Assembly: GCA_964385635.1 (NCBI GenBank)
Contig: CAYLPU010000002.1
Location: 53,106 to 117,105 of the forward strand
Length of the DNA: 64,000 nt
Direction of reading: 5' to 3'
Source of the DNA: CAYLPU01 sp964385635
Lineage (GTDB): Bacteria > Chloroflexota > Anaerolineae > B4-G1
Shown here: one piece after another, positions 40,434 to 49,400 of the stretch
How positions within the stretch are numbered: the stretch's first letter is position 1
Layout: each line of letters opens with the position of its first letter
Made by a program: the position numbers and the translations under genes
Notes under the pieces: model-generated
Told to the model about the DNA's origin: nothing
Databases searched by the model: none
What the model saw: only the letters and a program-made list of their open reading frames with translations

Positions 40434-41224
40434 ACCGACGCCGCCCGCCGCACTAACTTCACAAAGTCCGGTTTGAGGCTGGCCCCACCAACCAACGCGC
40501 CGTCCACCTCCGGCATCGCCATAAAGGCAGCGATATTCTCCACATTGACGCTGCCGCCGTACTGCACTCGCATGGCTTGAGCAGCGGCTTCCCCGAACAT
40601 CTCGGCGATGCTCCCCCGGATGGTCAGCCCGATGACGCGGTTCGCATCCGCCGGGGTCGCTGCCTTGCCGGTGCCGATGGCCCACAAGGGCTCGTAGGCG
40701 ATCACACACCGCTCGGCCTGCTTCGCCGTCAGGCCCGCCAGCGCCGCCCGCACCTGGGTGCCGACGAATTCGTGGGTCTGACCGGCCTCATTCTGCGCCA
40801 GGTTCTCTCCCACGCAGATGATGGGGATGAGACCGTGAGCCAGCGCTGCGTGGACTTTGCGGTTGACGGCTGCATCGCTCTCAACGCTTACCTGTGTGGT
40901 TCGATCCGGGGAGGCTACACGCCCGGTGCGGCGCTCCGAGTGGCCCAGGATGACGTACTGGCACAACTCCGCCAGCATAGCCGGGGAGATTTCGCCGGTG
41001 TATGAGCCCTGATCCTCCCAGTGCATCGTCTGCGCGCCCAGGCCGATGTGCGTGGGACGTAGCACCTCGGCCACAGCCGCCAGCACGGTGAAGGGTGGAC
41101 ACAACACTCGCTCTACCTCCCTGATCTCGTTCAGTCGGTACCGGATGCTACGCACGAAGGCCAACGCCTCGTCAACACGACCCAGGTGCATCTTCCAGTT
41201 GCCAGCGATGATGGGGTAGCGCAT
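40430..41224 (-). CDS. tpiA: triosephosphate isomerase
   Basis: 264 residues. GNWKMHLG at the start, catalytic His in VILGHSERR (about 97), catalytic Glu in AYEPLWAIGTGKAA (about 178) and the phosphate loops VQYGGSVN and DGALVGGASL. It interconverts glyceraldehyde-3-phosphate and dihydroxyacetone phosphate. After HSERR there is an unusual insertion (TGRVASPDRTTQVSVES) where most enzymes have a short FGE/D segment, making it slightly longer than normal. It faces the microcompartment operon and could take up the triose made by DeoC, but it also serves glycolysis, so the link is only positional. Confidence 0.95.
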   Translation of the reverse strand: MRYPIIAGNWKMHLGRVDEALAFVRSIRYRLNEIREVERVLCPPFTVLAAVAEVLRPTHIGLGAQTMHWEDQGSYTGEISPAMLAELCQYVILGHSERRTGRVASPDRTTQVSVESDAAVNRKVHAALAHGLIPIICVGENLAQNEAGQTHEFVGTQVRAALAGLTAKQAERCVIAYEPLWAIGTGKAATPADANRVIGLTIRGSIAEMFGEAAAQAMRVQYGGSVNVENIAAFMAMPEVDGALVGGASLKPDFVKLVRRAASV

Positions 41225-41317
41225 TCCTTATTCATCCTTTGTTCATCAAGACCCACAGAACATCGGCTGTTGCCTTGATCCGATGTTGAGGTTTGTCATT
41301 TGCCATTAGTCTTGCTC

Positions 41318-41346
41318 ATTCTACCGGGGAGGCGAGGAAAAGTCAA
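41318..41346 (-). promoter_or_regulatory. tpiA promoter
   Basis: Minus strand TTGACT (41341-41346), 17 bases, TAGAAT (41318-41323). Nearly identical, spacer included, to the promoter at 31806-31834. Downstream, at 41259-41287, AACATCGG/CCGATGTT form an inverted repeat that could be an operator. Confidence 0.7.
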
Positions 41347-41417
41347 AATTGCGCATGGGCGCAATGCGTAATGCGCAAAACGTAATCACGCTGCACGTTT
41401 TGCGCTTCGGTTTCGGT

Positions 41418-41446
41418 TTGCCTCCTGCCCATACCTGTACTATAAT
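41418..41446 (+). promoter_or_regulatory. lepB promoter
   Basis: TTGCCT (41418-41423), 17 bases, TATAAT (41441-41446). Between it and the tpiA promoter lie GCGCAATGCGTAATGCGC-like repeats (about 41350-41405). Confidence 0.75.
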
Positions 41447-41479
41447 GCAAGCACAACACCCAAGAGCGGAGGAAGAACA

Positions 41480-42103
41480 TTGGAGGAACTCCAACCCGGA
41501 GAAGAACAACCTGCGCGCGCTCATCCTTTGGAAGGCGAAGAGATTTCCCTTGCCCGTGCCTTCGGTGGTCGCTCACTACTGCGCGAGATTCTGGAGACCA
41601 TCTTATTAACGGCGATCATCTTGCTGGTCCTCAATACGGTCACGGGTCGCTTTCAGGTGCGTGGCTCCAGTATGGAGCCGACACTGTACAACGACCAGTA
41701 TCTGGTGGTTAGCAAACTGACCTATTGGATTCATCCGCCGGAGCGGGGAGACATCATTGTCTTCCACCCTCCCAATAGCCCTGACGAGGACTATATCAAG
41801 CGCACCGTGGGGTTGCCAGGGGAACAGGTGGAGATTCGGGGCGGGGAGGTGTGGGTGGATGGCATCCTTCTCGAGGAGCCCTATATTGCCGACACTGGTT
41901 CCTACTCCGGATCGTGGATCCTGGGAGACGGGGAGTATTTCGTTCTGGGGGACAATCGCAGCCACTCCAGCGATTCGCACAGTTGGGGGGTATTCCCACG
42001 GGAGAACATCGTCGGAAAGGCATGGCTCTGCTACTGGCCACCAGAGGAGTGGAGTATGGTGACGCACTATGCCTTCCCGGAGCCTACTGACCAGGGAGAT
42101 TAG
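41480..42103 (+). CDS. lepB: signal peptidase I
   Basis: 207 residues from a TTG start with GGAGG 7 bases before it. One membrane helix (about residues 42-58, ILLTAIILLVLNTV) and then the catalytic Ser in RGSSMEPTL and Lys in DYIKRTVGLPGE; box E GDNRSHSSDS is present. It cuts signal peptides from exported proteins at the outer face of the membrane. It heads a run of same-strand genes reaching to the cyclase at 47447. Confidence 0.95.
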   Translation: MEELQPGEEQPARAHPLEGEEISLARAFGGRSLLREILETILLTAIILLVLNTVTGRFQVRGSSMEPTLYNDQYLVVSKLTYWIHPPERGDIIVFHPPNSPDEDYIKRTVGLPGEQVEIRGGEVWVDGILLEEPYIADTGSYSGSWILGDGEYFVLGDNRSHSSDSHSWGVFPRENIVGKAWLCYWPPEEWSMVTHYAFPEPTDQGD

Positions 42104-42106
42104 GTT

Positions 42107-42655
42107 ATGCATAAGGGATACAATGCGATGGAGAGACAACTGCACACCCCCTGGCTGGTAGCAGACTTTTTCACCCATCATTATCGTATATCTGGGCGCG
42201 TGAATGTGCGCCACCGGAAACTGGTCGACCAACTCAACGACCACACCACAGCCTTTCTCCAACTTGAGGATGCTTATGTTTCCAACATTGAGCATCCTGC
42301 GGACATCACCGCCAGCCACACCAGTTCCATCCTCCGTAAGAACAACGTCACTGCCATCGTTGTCGCCCGCCATGAGAATGGGTTGGCGCGAGAACATACC
42401 TACGGCAGTTATTTTGGCACCTACCTGTGCAAAGTCTTCATCACCGTCCCATCTTTCGAGATCGAAGGCTATCTGCGCCTCTCGGGCAAACTTGACCTGC
42501 GCACGGTGCTCACCACCGGTACAGATAGTTTCGTCTCTATTCTCGATGGACAGATGAGGTCTTCGGTGCGTCCGGACGTCACCTTTACCGGTGGCGCAAT
42601 CCTGGTCAACAAAGATCGCATCGGAGCCTTCTGGGTAATAGAAGAGGAGACGTAG
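42107..42655 (+). CDS. conserved hypothetical protein
   Basis: 182 residues; start ATG at 42107 (GGGAG 8 bases before), with an in-frame ATG at 42128 also good. I do not recognise a family with certainty. It contains TPWLVADFFTHHYRISGRVNVR, i.e. a block about residues 14-36, then LVDQLNDHTTAFLQLEDAYV and ends AILVNKDRIGAFWVIEEE. The pattern suggests a small beta-barrel-like soluble domain, perhaps a ligand-binding or PilZ-like fold. It lies 4 bases after lepB and 7 before the CpaE-like gene, so it is in the same transcript. Confidence 0.55.
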   Translation: MHKGYNAMERQLHTPWLVADFFTHHYRISGRVNVRHRKLVDQLNDHTTAFLQLEDAYVSNIEHPADITASHTSSILRKNNVTAIVVARHENGLAREHTYGSYFGTYLCKVFITVPSFEIEGYLRLSGKLDLRTVLTTGTDSFVSILDGQMRSSVRPDVTFTGGAILVNKDRIGAFWVIEEET

Positions 42656-42662
42656 CCCGACA

Positions 42663-43790
42663 ATGGCGAAGATACTGGTCATAGACGACAATGCCGAGTT
42701 TTTGGAGATGATCCGCCTGTTGCTGGAGCAGCGAGGAGGACACCAGGCTGTGCTCAGTGCCGATGGCACAGACGGGCTGGCCAAAGCCCTGGCCGACCCG
42801 CCTGACCTGGCGATTATTGATGTGATGATGCCGGGCATAAGCGGCTACGAAATCTGTCGCCAACTGCGCGCCAATCCCCCTACGGCCTCCACCCCGATCA
42901 TCATACTCACGGCACGGGGCCAATCTGTGGACCGCCAGGCCGCGCTGGATGCTGGCGCCGACGACTACATGGCCAAACCGGTGACGGCGGTGGAGTTGCT
43001 GGGACGGGTTGATGACTTGCTGGCGAAACGAACGGCGGGGAAGCCGCCTGTGCCCGCAGGTACGGTCGTGCTTATGAGCCTGCGCGGTGGCGTCGGCGTC
43101 ACCACGCTGGCGGTCAACCTGGCAGCGACGTTGGCTCAGACCGGGGATGGTGCAGCCTGTCTTGTAGATCTCTGTCCCTCGTCAGGGCACGTGGCACTGC
43201 AACTGGGCCTGCGCCCCAAGCCCAACTGGTCGAGCCTTACCCAGGCCAGCGTTCTTGACGTGGAGTTCGTTGAGGCGTATCTCCTGCAACATGCTTCTGG
43301 GTTACGGGTGTTGGCGTCGCCGGCCCTCCCGGTCGTGGGGCAGGGGCTGTCGCGGACGTTGGTGCAGATGACCCTCGGGGTCCTGCAACAGCGGTTTGTC
43401 ACCACTGTCGTCGATGCACCGCCGGTGCTGGATGAGATGGCAATGGTGGCCCTGGAGGCAGCTGCCCTCGTAGGATTGGTGATCACCACCGAACCTCCCT
43501 CGATCCAGACAGCCGTCGGCACACTGCATGCCCTCAAACAATGGTCGGCCAAACTTCAGATCATCCTCAACCAGATCACGCCGGGTTCCCAGGTGCCGAC
43601 CGGAGCAATTGAGCGTGCCCTCAGACATCCGCTGGCGTGGACCATCCCATTCGATCCGGCGCAGACGCGTGCCCTGACACGCGGAGCGCCGCTGGCTCTC
43701 CAGAGTCCCAGTTCGCCACTGGCTCAGGCTGTGCGAGGGCTGGCCCAGGAACTGGATCGAACCGCACGGGAATTGGCCGTTGGCCGTTAG
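42663..43790 (+). CDS. receiver-domain fused to CpaE/MinD-like ATPase
   Basis: 375 residues. Residues 1-125 are an intact CheY-like receiver (VIDDNAEF, phospho-Asp in LAIIDVMMPGISGYE, Lys in AKPVTA). Residues about 135-375 are a CpaE/TadZ-like ParA-MinD domain with the deviant Walker A SLRGGVGVTTLAVNLAA, in which both signature lysines are gone, and a switch region VVDAPPVLDEMA. CpaE places pilus (Tad) machinery and need not hydrolyse ATP. No tad/flp genes are in the window. It follows lepB and a small gene in one transcript. Confidence 0.85.
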   Translation: MAKILVIDDNAEFLEMIRLLLEQRGGHQAVLSADGTDGLAKALADPPDLAIIDVMMPGISGYEICRQLRANPPTASTPIIILTARGQSVDRQAALDAGADDYMAKPVTAVELLGRVDDLLAKRTAGKPPVPAGTVVLMSLRGGVGVTTLAVNLAATLAQTGDGAACLVDLCPSSGHVALQLGLRPKPNWSSLTQASVLDVEFVEAYLLQHASGLRVLASPALPVVGQGLSRTLVQMTLGVLQQRFVTTVVDAPPVLDEMAMVALEAAALVGLVITTEPPSIQTAVGTLHALKQWSAKLQIILNQITPGSQVPTGAIERALRHPLAWTIPFDPAQTRALTRGAPLALQSPSSPLAQAVRGLAQELDRTARELAVGR

Positions 43791-43820
43791 CCACTGCTGA
43801 TTGTAATATAAGGGGAAGCA

Positions 43821-45827
43821 ATGCATCGTACTATCGCTGTGCTTGTTGCTGCGCTGACTATGCTGACTGCGGCAAGTTGTTGCTGCTGTGGCGGTGGCTT
43901 CGATTGGGATTGGGATGGGTTCTTCCGACCTACGCTGGTCTTCGAAACGGCCGTGCCACCCATTTACGAGACCCCCAGCCCTGAACCCACTCCCGCCATC
44001 ACCCGCGAGCCTGTGGGTGAAGCCGGAACCGAGACGGAGGGACTGCTGGAGATGACCGACGTGCCGGTGCGCGACCTGCACGACCTGGCGATCCGGTTGC
44101 GTGGCCTGCCCGCCGACACCCCCAGCACCGTCAATCCAGGAGGCTCCCCTGATTACCCTGTGGACACCCGCCGTCTCTTCTACGTCCACAACTCGGATAC
44201 CAACGCGCTGTTCGACATCCACGCCATCCTGGAATGCAAGACCGAGCACGTGTATATGTGGGTCGAGGAGGGAGTGCGCTTCGACCGGGATGATCTTGAA
44301 GCTGCTGCCGATTTGTTCGAGGAGCACACGTATCCCACCAACCGGGCCTTCTTCGGATCCGAGTGGACACCCGGAGTGGACAATGATCCCCATCTCTCTA
44401 TCCTCCACGCCCGTGGCCTAGGGGACACCGTCGCTGGCTACTATTACAGCCCCAGCGAGTTCGTCTCCGCTGTGCGCGAAGATTCCAATGAGATGGAGAT
44501 GTTCTACATTAGCATGGACAATAATGTGATTAACAGCGATTACTACAACGGCACACTGGCTCACGAGTTCCAGCACATGATCCACTGGTACAACGACCGT
44601 AATGAGGAGACCTGGCTCAACGAGGGCTTCTCCGAATTGGCTTCCTACCTCAATGGCTTCAACCCTGGTGGGTTCGAGTGGGTATTTGCCACGGAACCGG
44701 ACACACAGCTCAACTCTTGGCCCGAGGGTCCTGGCTCAGCAGGGGCCAACTACGGCGCGAGCTATCTCTTCACCTCTTACTTTCTCGACCACTTCGGCTC
44801 TCAGGCCACTCAGTCGTTGGTCGCTCACCCCGACAATGCCTTCGCCAGCGTGGATGTCGTGCTGGAGGAACTGGGCACTGGGATGACCTACGAGGATCTG
44901 TTCGCCGATTGGGTTGTCGCTAACCTGCTGGATGATCCCACCATAGCGGATGGACGCTATGGTTATGAGGAGATTGACCCACCTTCCTCTGATGTCGAAG
45001 TTACCTACCATGGGTCCGACTACCCTGTTTCCAAGAGCAGCACTGTGCACCAGCACGGTACCGATTACATTGAACTGGTCGGCAAGAAGCCGCTGGTGTT
45101 TCGCTTCACCGGCTCCACTCAGGTCGGCCTGATGGACACCACCGCCCACAGCGGGCGCTACGTCTGGTGGTCGAATCGGAGCGACGACTCGGACATGACA
45201 CTCACGCGCGCCTTCGACCTCTCGGACGTGAGCGAGGCCACGTTGGAGTTCTGGGCCTGGTATGACATTGAGGAGGACTGGGACTACATCTACGTGGAGG
45301 CCAGCACCGACGGAGGCGGGACCTGGGAGATTCTGACCACCCCCTCCGGCACTGATACCAATCCCAACGGCAACTCCTTTGGCTGGGCCTACACCGGCAA
45401 AAGTGGCGGGAGAGATCAGGCGGAGTGGATTCAGGAGCGGGTGGACCTATCCGCGTACGCCGGGCAGGAGGTGTGGCTCCGCTTCGAGTATATCACCGAC
45501 GACGCGGTCAACCGCCCCGGCTTCATTTTGGACGACGTCACCATCCCCGAGATCGGCTACTTCAGCGATTTCGAGGAGGACGGGAACGGATGGGTGCCGG
45601 CTGGCTTCATGCGCCACACCAACGTATTGCCGCAGCGCTGGCTGGTGCAACTGATTCTCTTTGGCCCTGAGACGACGGTGCGGCGACTGGAGCTGAACGA
45701 AGACCAGACGGGCGGGTGGGTCATCCCTCTGGGTAGCACAACAGACAGGGCCGTCATCACTATCTCCGGCCTGGCACCTGTGACGACGGAGGTGGGGTCG
45801 TACAGTTACGAGATTGAGAAGCAGTAA
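43821..45827 (+). CDS. secreted lipoprotein metallopeptidase (gluzincin, immune-inhibitor-A-like)
   Basis: 668 residues. The signal peptide ends in a lipobox with several Cys (LTAASCCCC), so the protein is lipid-anchored outside the cell. The zinc site HEFQHMIHW (about residue 249) with a downstream NEGFSE supplies the third ligand, as in M6/M30-type gluzincin peptidases. Residues about 440-580 form a MAM or jelly-roll domain (ATLEFWAWYDIEEDWDYIYV, WLRFEYITDD), found in immune inhibitor A proteins. It digests external protein. A Thr/Pro/Glu-rich linker follows the lipobox. It is the fourth gene of the lepB run. Confidence 0.85.
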   Translation: MHRTIAVLVAALTMLTAASCCCCGGGFDWDWDGFFRPTLVFETAVPPIYETPSPEPTPAITREPVGEAGTETEGLLEMTDVPVRDLHDLAIRLRGLPADTPSTVNPGGSPDYPVDTRRLFYVHNSDTNALFDIHAILECKTEHVYMWVEEGVRFDRDDLEAAADLFEEHTYPTNRAFFGSEWTPGVDNDPHLSILHARGLGDTVAGYYYSPSEFVSAVREDSNEMEMFYISMDNNVINSDYYNGTLAHEFQHMIHWYNDRNEETWLNEGFSELASYLNGFNPGGFEWVFATEPDTQLNSWPEGPGSAGANYGASYLFTSYFLDHFGSQATQSLVAHPDNAFASVDVVLEELGTGMTYEDLFADWVVANLLDDPTIADGRYGYEEIDPPSSDVEVTYHGSDYPVSKSSTVHQHGTDYIELVGKKPLVFRFTGSTQVGLMDTTAHSGRYVWWSNRSDDSDMTLTRAFDLSDVSEATLEFWAWYDIEEDWDYIYVEASTDGGGTWEILTTPSGTDTNPNGNSFGWAYTGKSGGRDQAEWIQERVDLSAYAGQEVWLRFEYITDDAVNRPGFILDDVTIPEIGYFSDFEEDGNGWVPAGFMRHTNVLPQRWLVQLILFGPETTVRRLELNEDQTGGWVIPLGSTTDRAVITISGLAPVTTEVGSYSYEIEKQ

Positions 45828-45899
45828 CAATAGAGCGTAATGCGTACAGCGGCTCTGTTCCAGGGGCGGATTACATCTTACGCTCAAGGGGATGTATCT

Positions 45900-47447
45900 T
45901 TGTCCAATATCCGGGTACTCGTCGTGGACGATAGTCGCGAGATGCGCAAGTTTGTCATCCAATGCGTTCTAGAACCTGAGGGGTTCGAACCGCTGGAGGC
46001 CGCCAACGGGGCCGAGGCGTTGCGTAAGGCTTTTGAAGGCAGCATTGACCTCATGCTGCTCGACCTCGAGATGCCTAAGATGAATGGCTTCGAGGTACTT
46101 GACGCCCTGCGCGCCCAACGCTCCGAAATCCCGGTCGTCTTGATGACCTCCCACGGGTCTGAGGCCATCGCCGTCGAAGTGTTTCGCAGGGGCGTGCGCG
46201 ACTATGTCATCAAGCCTTTCACTGCCGAGGAGATGTTGGCGACCATCGAACGCGCGCTGAGGGAGGTGCGACTGCAACGCGAGAAAGAAGCTCTCACGAC
46301 CCGGTTGATGCAGGCCAACCGGCAACTCGAGCAGCGACTGCAAGAGCTCCACGTGCTTTCTCGTATCGGAAAGTCGGTCACGGTGCTGATGGAGCGCGAC
46401 AGGTTACTGGAGCGGGTCGTGGACGCCGCGCTCTACGTGACCGGTGCTGAGGAGGGGGCGATCTTCCTGGAAGATGAGGGGGTGGGTAAACTCCAGGAAT
46501 ACGTGCGCAAGCGACGTTCCAAGGGAAAGGAGCAGCGGGTATCGCGGCGCACGGAGGATCAACTGGCAGTCGATGCGATGCGTAAGGGTGATGCCACGAT
46601 AAGCGGTGCGATGCTTTACGCACCATTGAAGGTCGGCGGAAGACCCATTGGCGCGCTGGGTGTGAACAACAAGGTCACGGCCCGCTTCTTCAGCGATCAC
46701 GACCGACGGCTGCTCGTGGCGCTGGCCGGTTACGCTGCCATCGCCATTGAGAACGCTCGACTGCTGCGGCAGGTCGAACAGACCAAAGAGCGGGAGAAAA
46801 AACAGATACGCGGCCTGTTCGAGCGCTACGTCGCTCCCAGCGTGGTGGAAAAACTCATGGCCCGGCCCGATGCCGTAGCGCTGGGCGGCGTACGTCAGAA
46901 GGCGACTATCCTCTTTGCTGACCTCCGTGGCTTCAGCAGCTTCAGTGTCCGTACCACGCCTGAGGTACTGGTGGACGTTCTCAATCACCACATCGCCGTG
47001 GCTGCAGCAGCCGTTCTGGCCGAGGAGGGAACACTGGATAAGTTCCTGGGTGATGCGGTGATAGCCTACTTCAACGCTCCTCTCCCGCAGCCGGATCACG
47101 CGCTGCGGGCGGTACGGGCGGCTTGGCGGATATGCCGGGCAATTGATGAATCTCACTCCCAGCTTCCTCCGGCCTCTCAACTCCAGTTTGGGGTGGGCGT
47201 TTGCACGGGTGAGGTGTTGGTCGGCAACATTGGCGCACCACAACTGATGACTTTCACCGTCATTGGCGATGCAGTGAACGTGAGCCGGCGGCTACAGGAG
47301 CAAGCCCGTGGAGGGCAGGTCTTGATCTGCCAGCAGCTCTACAGATTGGTGCAGGACCGCATTGAGGCGCGGCCAGCAGGGGTGGTGGAGATCAAGGGAC
47401 ACCAACAGCCAGAGCCGATATACAAGGTGGTGGCGGTGCACATGTGA
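45900..47447 (+). CDS. REC-GAF-class III adenylate/guanylate cyclase
   Basis: 515 residues from a TTG start with AAGGGG 8 bases before; a longer frame from 45840 covers repeat-like intergenic DNA. Receiver (VLVVDDSRE, phospho-Asp in LMLLDLEMPKMNGFEV, Lys in IKPFT), a coiled coil (about 125-155), a GAF sensor domain (about 160-290), then a class III cyclase domain (about 320-510) with ATILFADLRGFSSF, the second metal-binding Asp in FLGDAVIAYF and the TVIGDAVNVSRRL helix. It makes cAMP or cGMP in response to phosphorylation and a small ligand. It is the last gene of the lepB run. Confidence 0.9.
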   Translation: MSNIRVLVVDDSREMRKFVIQCVLEPEGFEPLEAANGAEALRKAFEGSIDLMLLDLEMPKMNGFEVLDALRAQRSEIPVVLMTSHGSEAIAVEVFRRGVRDYVIKPFTAEEMLATIERALREVRLQREKEALTTRLMQANRQLEQRLQELHVLSRIGKSVTVLMERDRLLERVVDAALYVTGAEEGAIFLEDEGVGKLQEYVRKRRSKGKEQRVSRRTEDQLAVDAMRKGDATISGAMLYAPLKVGGRPIGALGVNNKVTARFFSDHDRRLLVALAGYAAIAIENARLLRQVEQTKEREKKQIRGLFERYVAPSVVEKLMARPDAVALGGVRQKATILFADLRGFSSFSVRTTPEVLVDVLNHHIAVAAAAVLAEEGTLDKFLGDAVIAYFNAPLPQPDHALRAVRAAWRICRAIDESHSQLPPASQLQFGVGVCTGEVLVGNIGAPQLMTFTVIGDAVNVSRRLQEQARGGQVLICQQLYRLVQDRIEARPAGVVEIKGHQQPEPIYKVVAVHM

Positions 47448-47529
47448 ACCTGCCCGTCGGAGTTCATCCGCAGCCGGCGCCCCGAGACAAACTTGGAGCG
47501 CCGTTCGTCCAATCTACCAACTATAGCGA

Positions 47530-47646
47530 TCAGTAGTGAATGTTGACCAGCGTCCCTACCTCGGCCCAGGCAAAGAACCACTCTGCCTCCGGCGTGGGCC
47601 GGTTGACGCCGCCATGGCTGATCGGATGGCCGAAGTTATTGTGCCA
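47530..47646 (-). pseudogene. C-terminal remnant of an L,D-transpeptidase
   Basis: On the minus strand WHNNFGHPISHGGVNRPTP and the ending WAEVGTLVNIHY match the YkuD-type L,D-transpeptidase active region (WHNNFG...SHGCVN). The catalytic Cys is Gly here (SHGGVN), and the domain before WHNNFG is absent or frame-shifted. L,D-transpeptidases cross-link peptidoglycan. It lies next to a wall amidase, so it may be a dead gene of the same wall cluster. The rest of 47448-47808 contains no gene. Confidence 0.75.
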
Positions 47647-47808
47647 GCCACGCCATCCACAACAGGGCAACCACGTTGGGGGGATCGAAGATCAACACAG
47701 CACGGAATTTGCGCCGCGCGCTGGCTCTCTGACCGGCGCGGGTTGCAGTCTGGCCATCCTGTAGCAGGTCAGCAATACGGTCTTTCATCGGTATCTGAGA
47801 TTTGAGAC

Positions 47809-48657
47809 TTACTGCGGTCTCTCACCTTCAATGAAGCAGACGATGCCATCCACGATGCCCCGAGCCACCAGATCGGTTCTTTGGGTCAATATGTGGCGGT
47901 CAGCCAACATGAAGCCGGTCTCAATAATGGCAGCCGGCGTCCGGCCGTCAATCTCGTAAAATGTGTGGTAACGGGTCATGTCGTAAGTGATGCTGTTGGC
48001 GTGAAAATACATCCCTGTGTGCTCACCGTAGCACTGCGCCAGGCAAGCGAGTAGACGCTCCTCTGCCTCCGGCACCAGGCTATCCTCGACGCTGGCGACC
48101 TTGAACCCGCTGGCCGGTGGGGTGGCATTGGGGTAGGCTTCACAGGAATCGGCGTGGATGGAGAGAAGCGCGTCGGCCAGGTAACCCGTCAGGCGCGGAT
48201 CGAATTCCTCCAACAGGTCAGCCTGGTAGCCAAGGGACTGCAGGATGTAGACGACCCTTTGGGCCACGTCGCGGTTGATCTCGACCTCAGTGAGACCGTC
48301 AGGGCACATTGCGCCCACGTCGCTTCCCCAGTGACCAGCGACGATGCCGATGTGCGGAGGAGGAGCAGCAGCAGATGGAAGAGGGTCTGTGGGTGGGGTA
48401 ACAAGTGGAAGGAGGCTTGCGGGTGGGGCCGCGGATAGTGGCGGATTGGCAGATGGAAGAGTGCCTGTGGGTGAGTCAGCGGATGGGGTAGGAGATGCTA
48501 TGATCTCCGGCACAATCCAGGCAGGCAGCCGTACCCCCCACAGCCCGTAAGCCATCGCTCCGATGGCGGCTATGCAGGAGACGATGACGAGCAGGCGCGA
48601 GGCATTGGGAGCAGCGCCTGCGGACTCTCTGTGTGCAGTTGGTTCGTGACCGCCCAT
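47809..48657 (-). CDS. N-acetylmuramoyl-L-alanine amidase (Amidase_3)
   Basis: 282 residues. N-terminal anchor (LLVIVSCIAAIGAMAYGLW, about 22-40) and a Pro/Ser/Thr-rich linker (about 50-105), then an Amidase_3 zinc domain: IVAGHWGSD (His), TEVEIN (Glu), SIHADSC (His) and AIIETGFML (catalytic Glu). It cuts the stem peptide from muramic acid outside the membrane. The start at 48657 lies after GGAG and downstream of a good promoter; longer frames cover the promoter. Confidence 0.9.
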   Translation of the reverse strand: MGGHEPTAHRESAGAAPNASRLLVIVSCIAAIGAMAYGLWGVRLPAWIVPEIIASPTPSADSPTGTLPSANPPLSAAPPASLLPLVTPPTDPLPSAAAPPPHIGIVAGHWGSDVGAMCPDGLTEVEINRDVAQRVVYILQSLGYQADLLEEFDPRLTGYLADALLSIHADSCEAYPNATPPASGFKVASVEDSLVPEAEERLLACLAQCYGEHTGMYFHANSITYDMTRYHTFYEIDGRTPAAIIETGFMLADRHILTQRTDLVARGIVDGIVCFIEGERPQ

Positions 48658-48688
48658 CTGATGTGCTACGCTCCTCTCCGGTGCATCT

Positions 48689-48717
48689 ATCTTACATCGG
48701 AATGTGAGGGAAGTCAA
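48689..48717 (-). promoter_or_regulatory. amidase promoter
   Basis: Minus strand TTGACT (48712-48717), 17 bases, TAAGAT (48689-48694); start point about 25 bases before the ATG. Confidence 0.7.
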
Positions 48718-48756
48718 TTGTCTTCCCCGAAGCCTCTGCCTTCGCCGTCATACAAC

Positions 48757-48785
48757 TTGTCAGGCATGAGCGTATCGTGTAGAAT
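48757..48785 (+). promoter_or_regulatory. xpt-guaA promoter
   Basis: TTGTCA (48757-48762), 17 bases, TAGAAT (48780-48785). The leader is only about 30 bases, too short for a purine riboswitch. Confidence 0.75.
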
Positions 48786-48823
48786 GATGTCAACCATTGG
48801 AAGGAGGCTGCAAGGAGACAACG

Positions 48824-49396
48824 ATGCAAGAACTCAAACACCGCATCCTGGCCGAGGGCAAGAACCTGGGCCGGGGCATTCTCAAGGTGGATAGTTTCAT
48901 CAACCATCAGATTGATACTCATCTGATGTTCGATGTTGGACGGGAGTTGGCCCGTCACTTCGCTGACGGTGGCGTGACAAAGGTCATCACGGCCGAAATC
49001 TCCGGCATCGCCCCGGCGCTGGCGACAGCGCACGCGCTGAACGTGCCGATCATTTACGCCCGTAAGATCAGGCCGATCACGATGACGGGGCCGGTCTTCG
49101 TCGAGGTCGCGCCCTCGCGTACTAAGGGGAGCGACGTGTTCCTGATGGTCTCGGCGGAATTCCTGGGACAGGACGACCGGGTGTTGGTGGTGGATGACTT
49201 CCTGGCCTCAGGGGCGACGATCGCGGCGCTGGCGAGACTGGTCGAGCACGCCAGTGCGAGGTTGGTCGGCATCGGTGCGGCCATCGAGAAGCGGTTCGAG
49301 GGTGGACGAGAATCGCTAGCCTATCTCAACGTACCCATCGTCTCGCTTGTTGTCGTCACCGACATGAGCGATGGGCAAATTGTGTTAGGGGAGTGA
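48824..49396 (+). CDS. xpt: xanthine phosphoribosyltransferase
   Basis: 190 residues. PRPP loop VLVVDDFLASGAT (about residue 126), RILAEGKNLGRGILKVDSF at the start and FINHQID (about residues 26-32) are typical of Xpt. It converts xanthine and PRPP to XMP, which GuaA (next gene, 4 bases on) aminates to GMP; together a short salvage route. ATG at 48824 with AAGGAG before it. Confidence 0.93.
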   Translation: MQELKHRILAEGKNLGRGILKVDSFINHQIDTHLMFDVGRELARHFADGGVTKVITAEISGIAPALATAHALNVPIIYARKIRPITMTGPVFVEVAPSRTKGSDVFLMVSAEFLGQDDRVLVVDDFLASGATIAALARLVEHASARLVGIGAAIEKRFEGGRESLAYLNVPIVSLVVVTDMSDGQIVLGE

Positions 49397-49400
49397 GACT

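Noticed and set aside
47536..47805. Plus-strand 89-codon frame
   Set aside because: It is antisense to the L,D-transpeptidase remnant, whose motifs explain the sequence.
48786..48823. Purine riboswitch before xpt
   Set aside because: The leader after the promoter is only about 30 bases and has no aptamer features.
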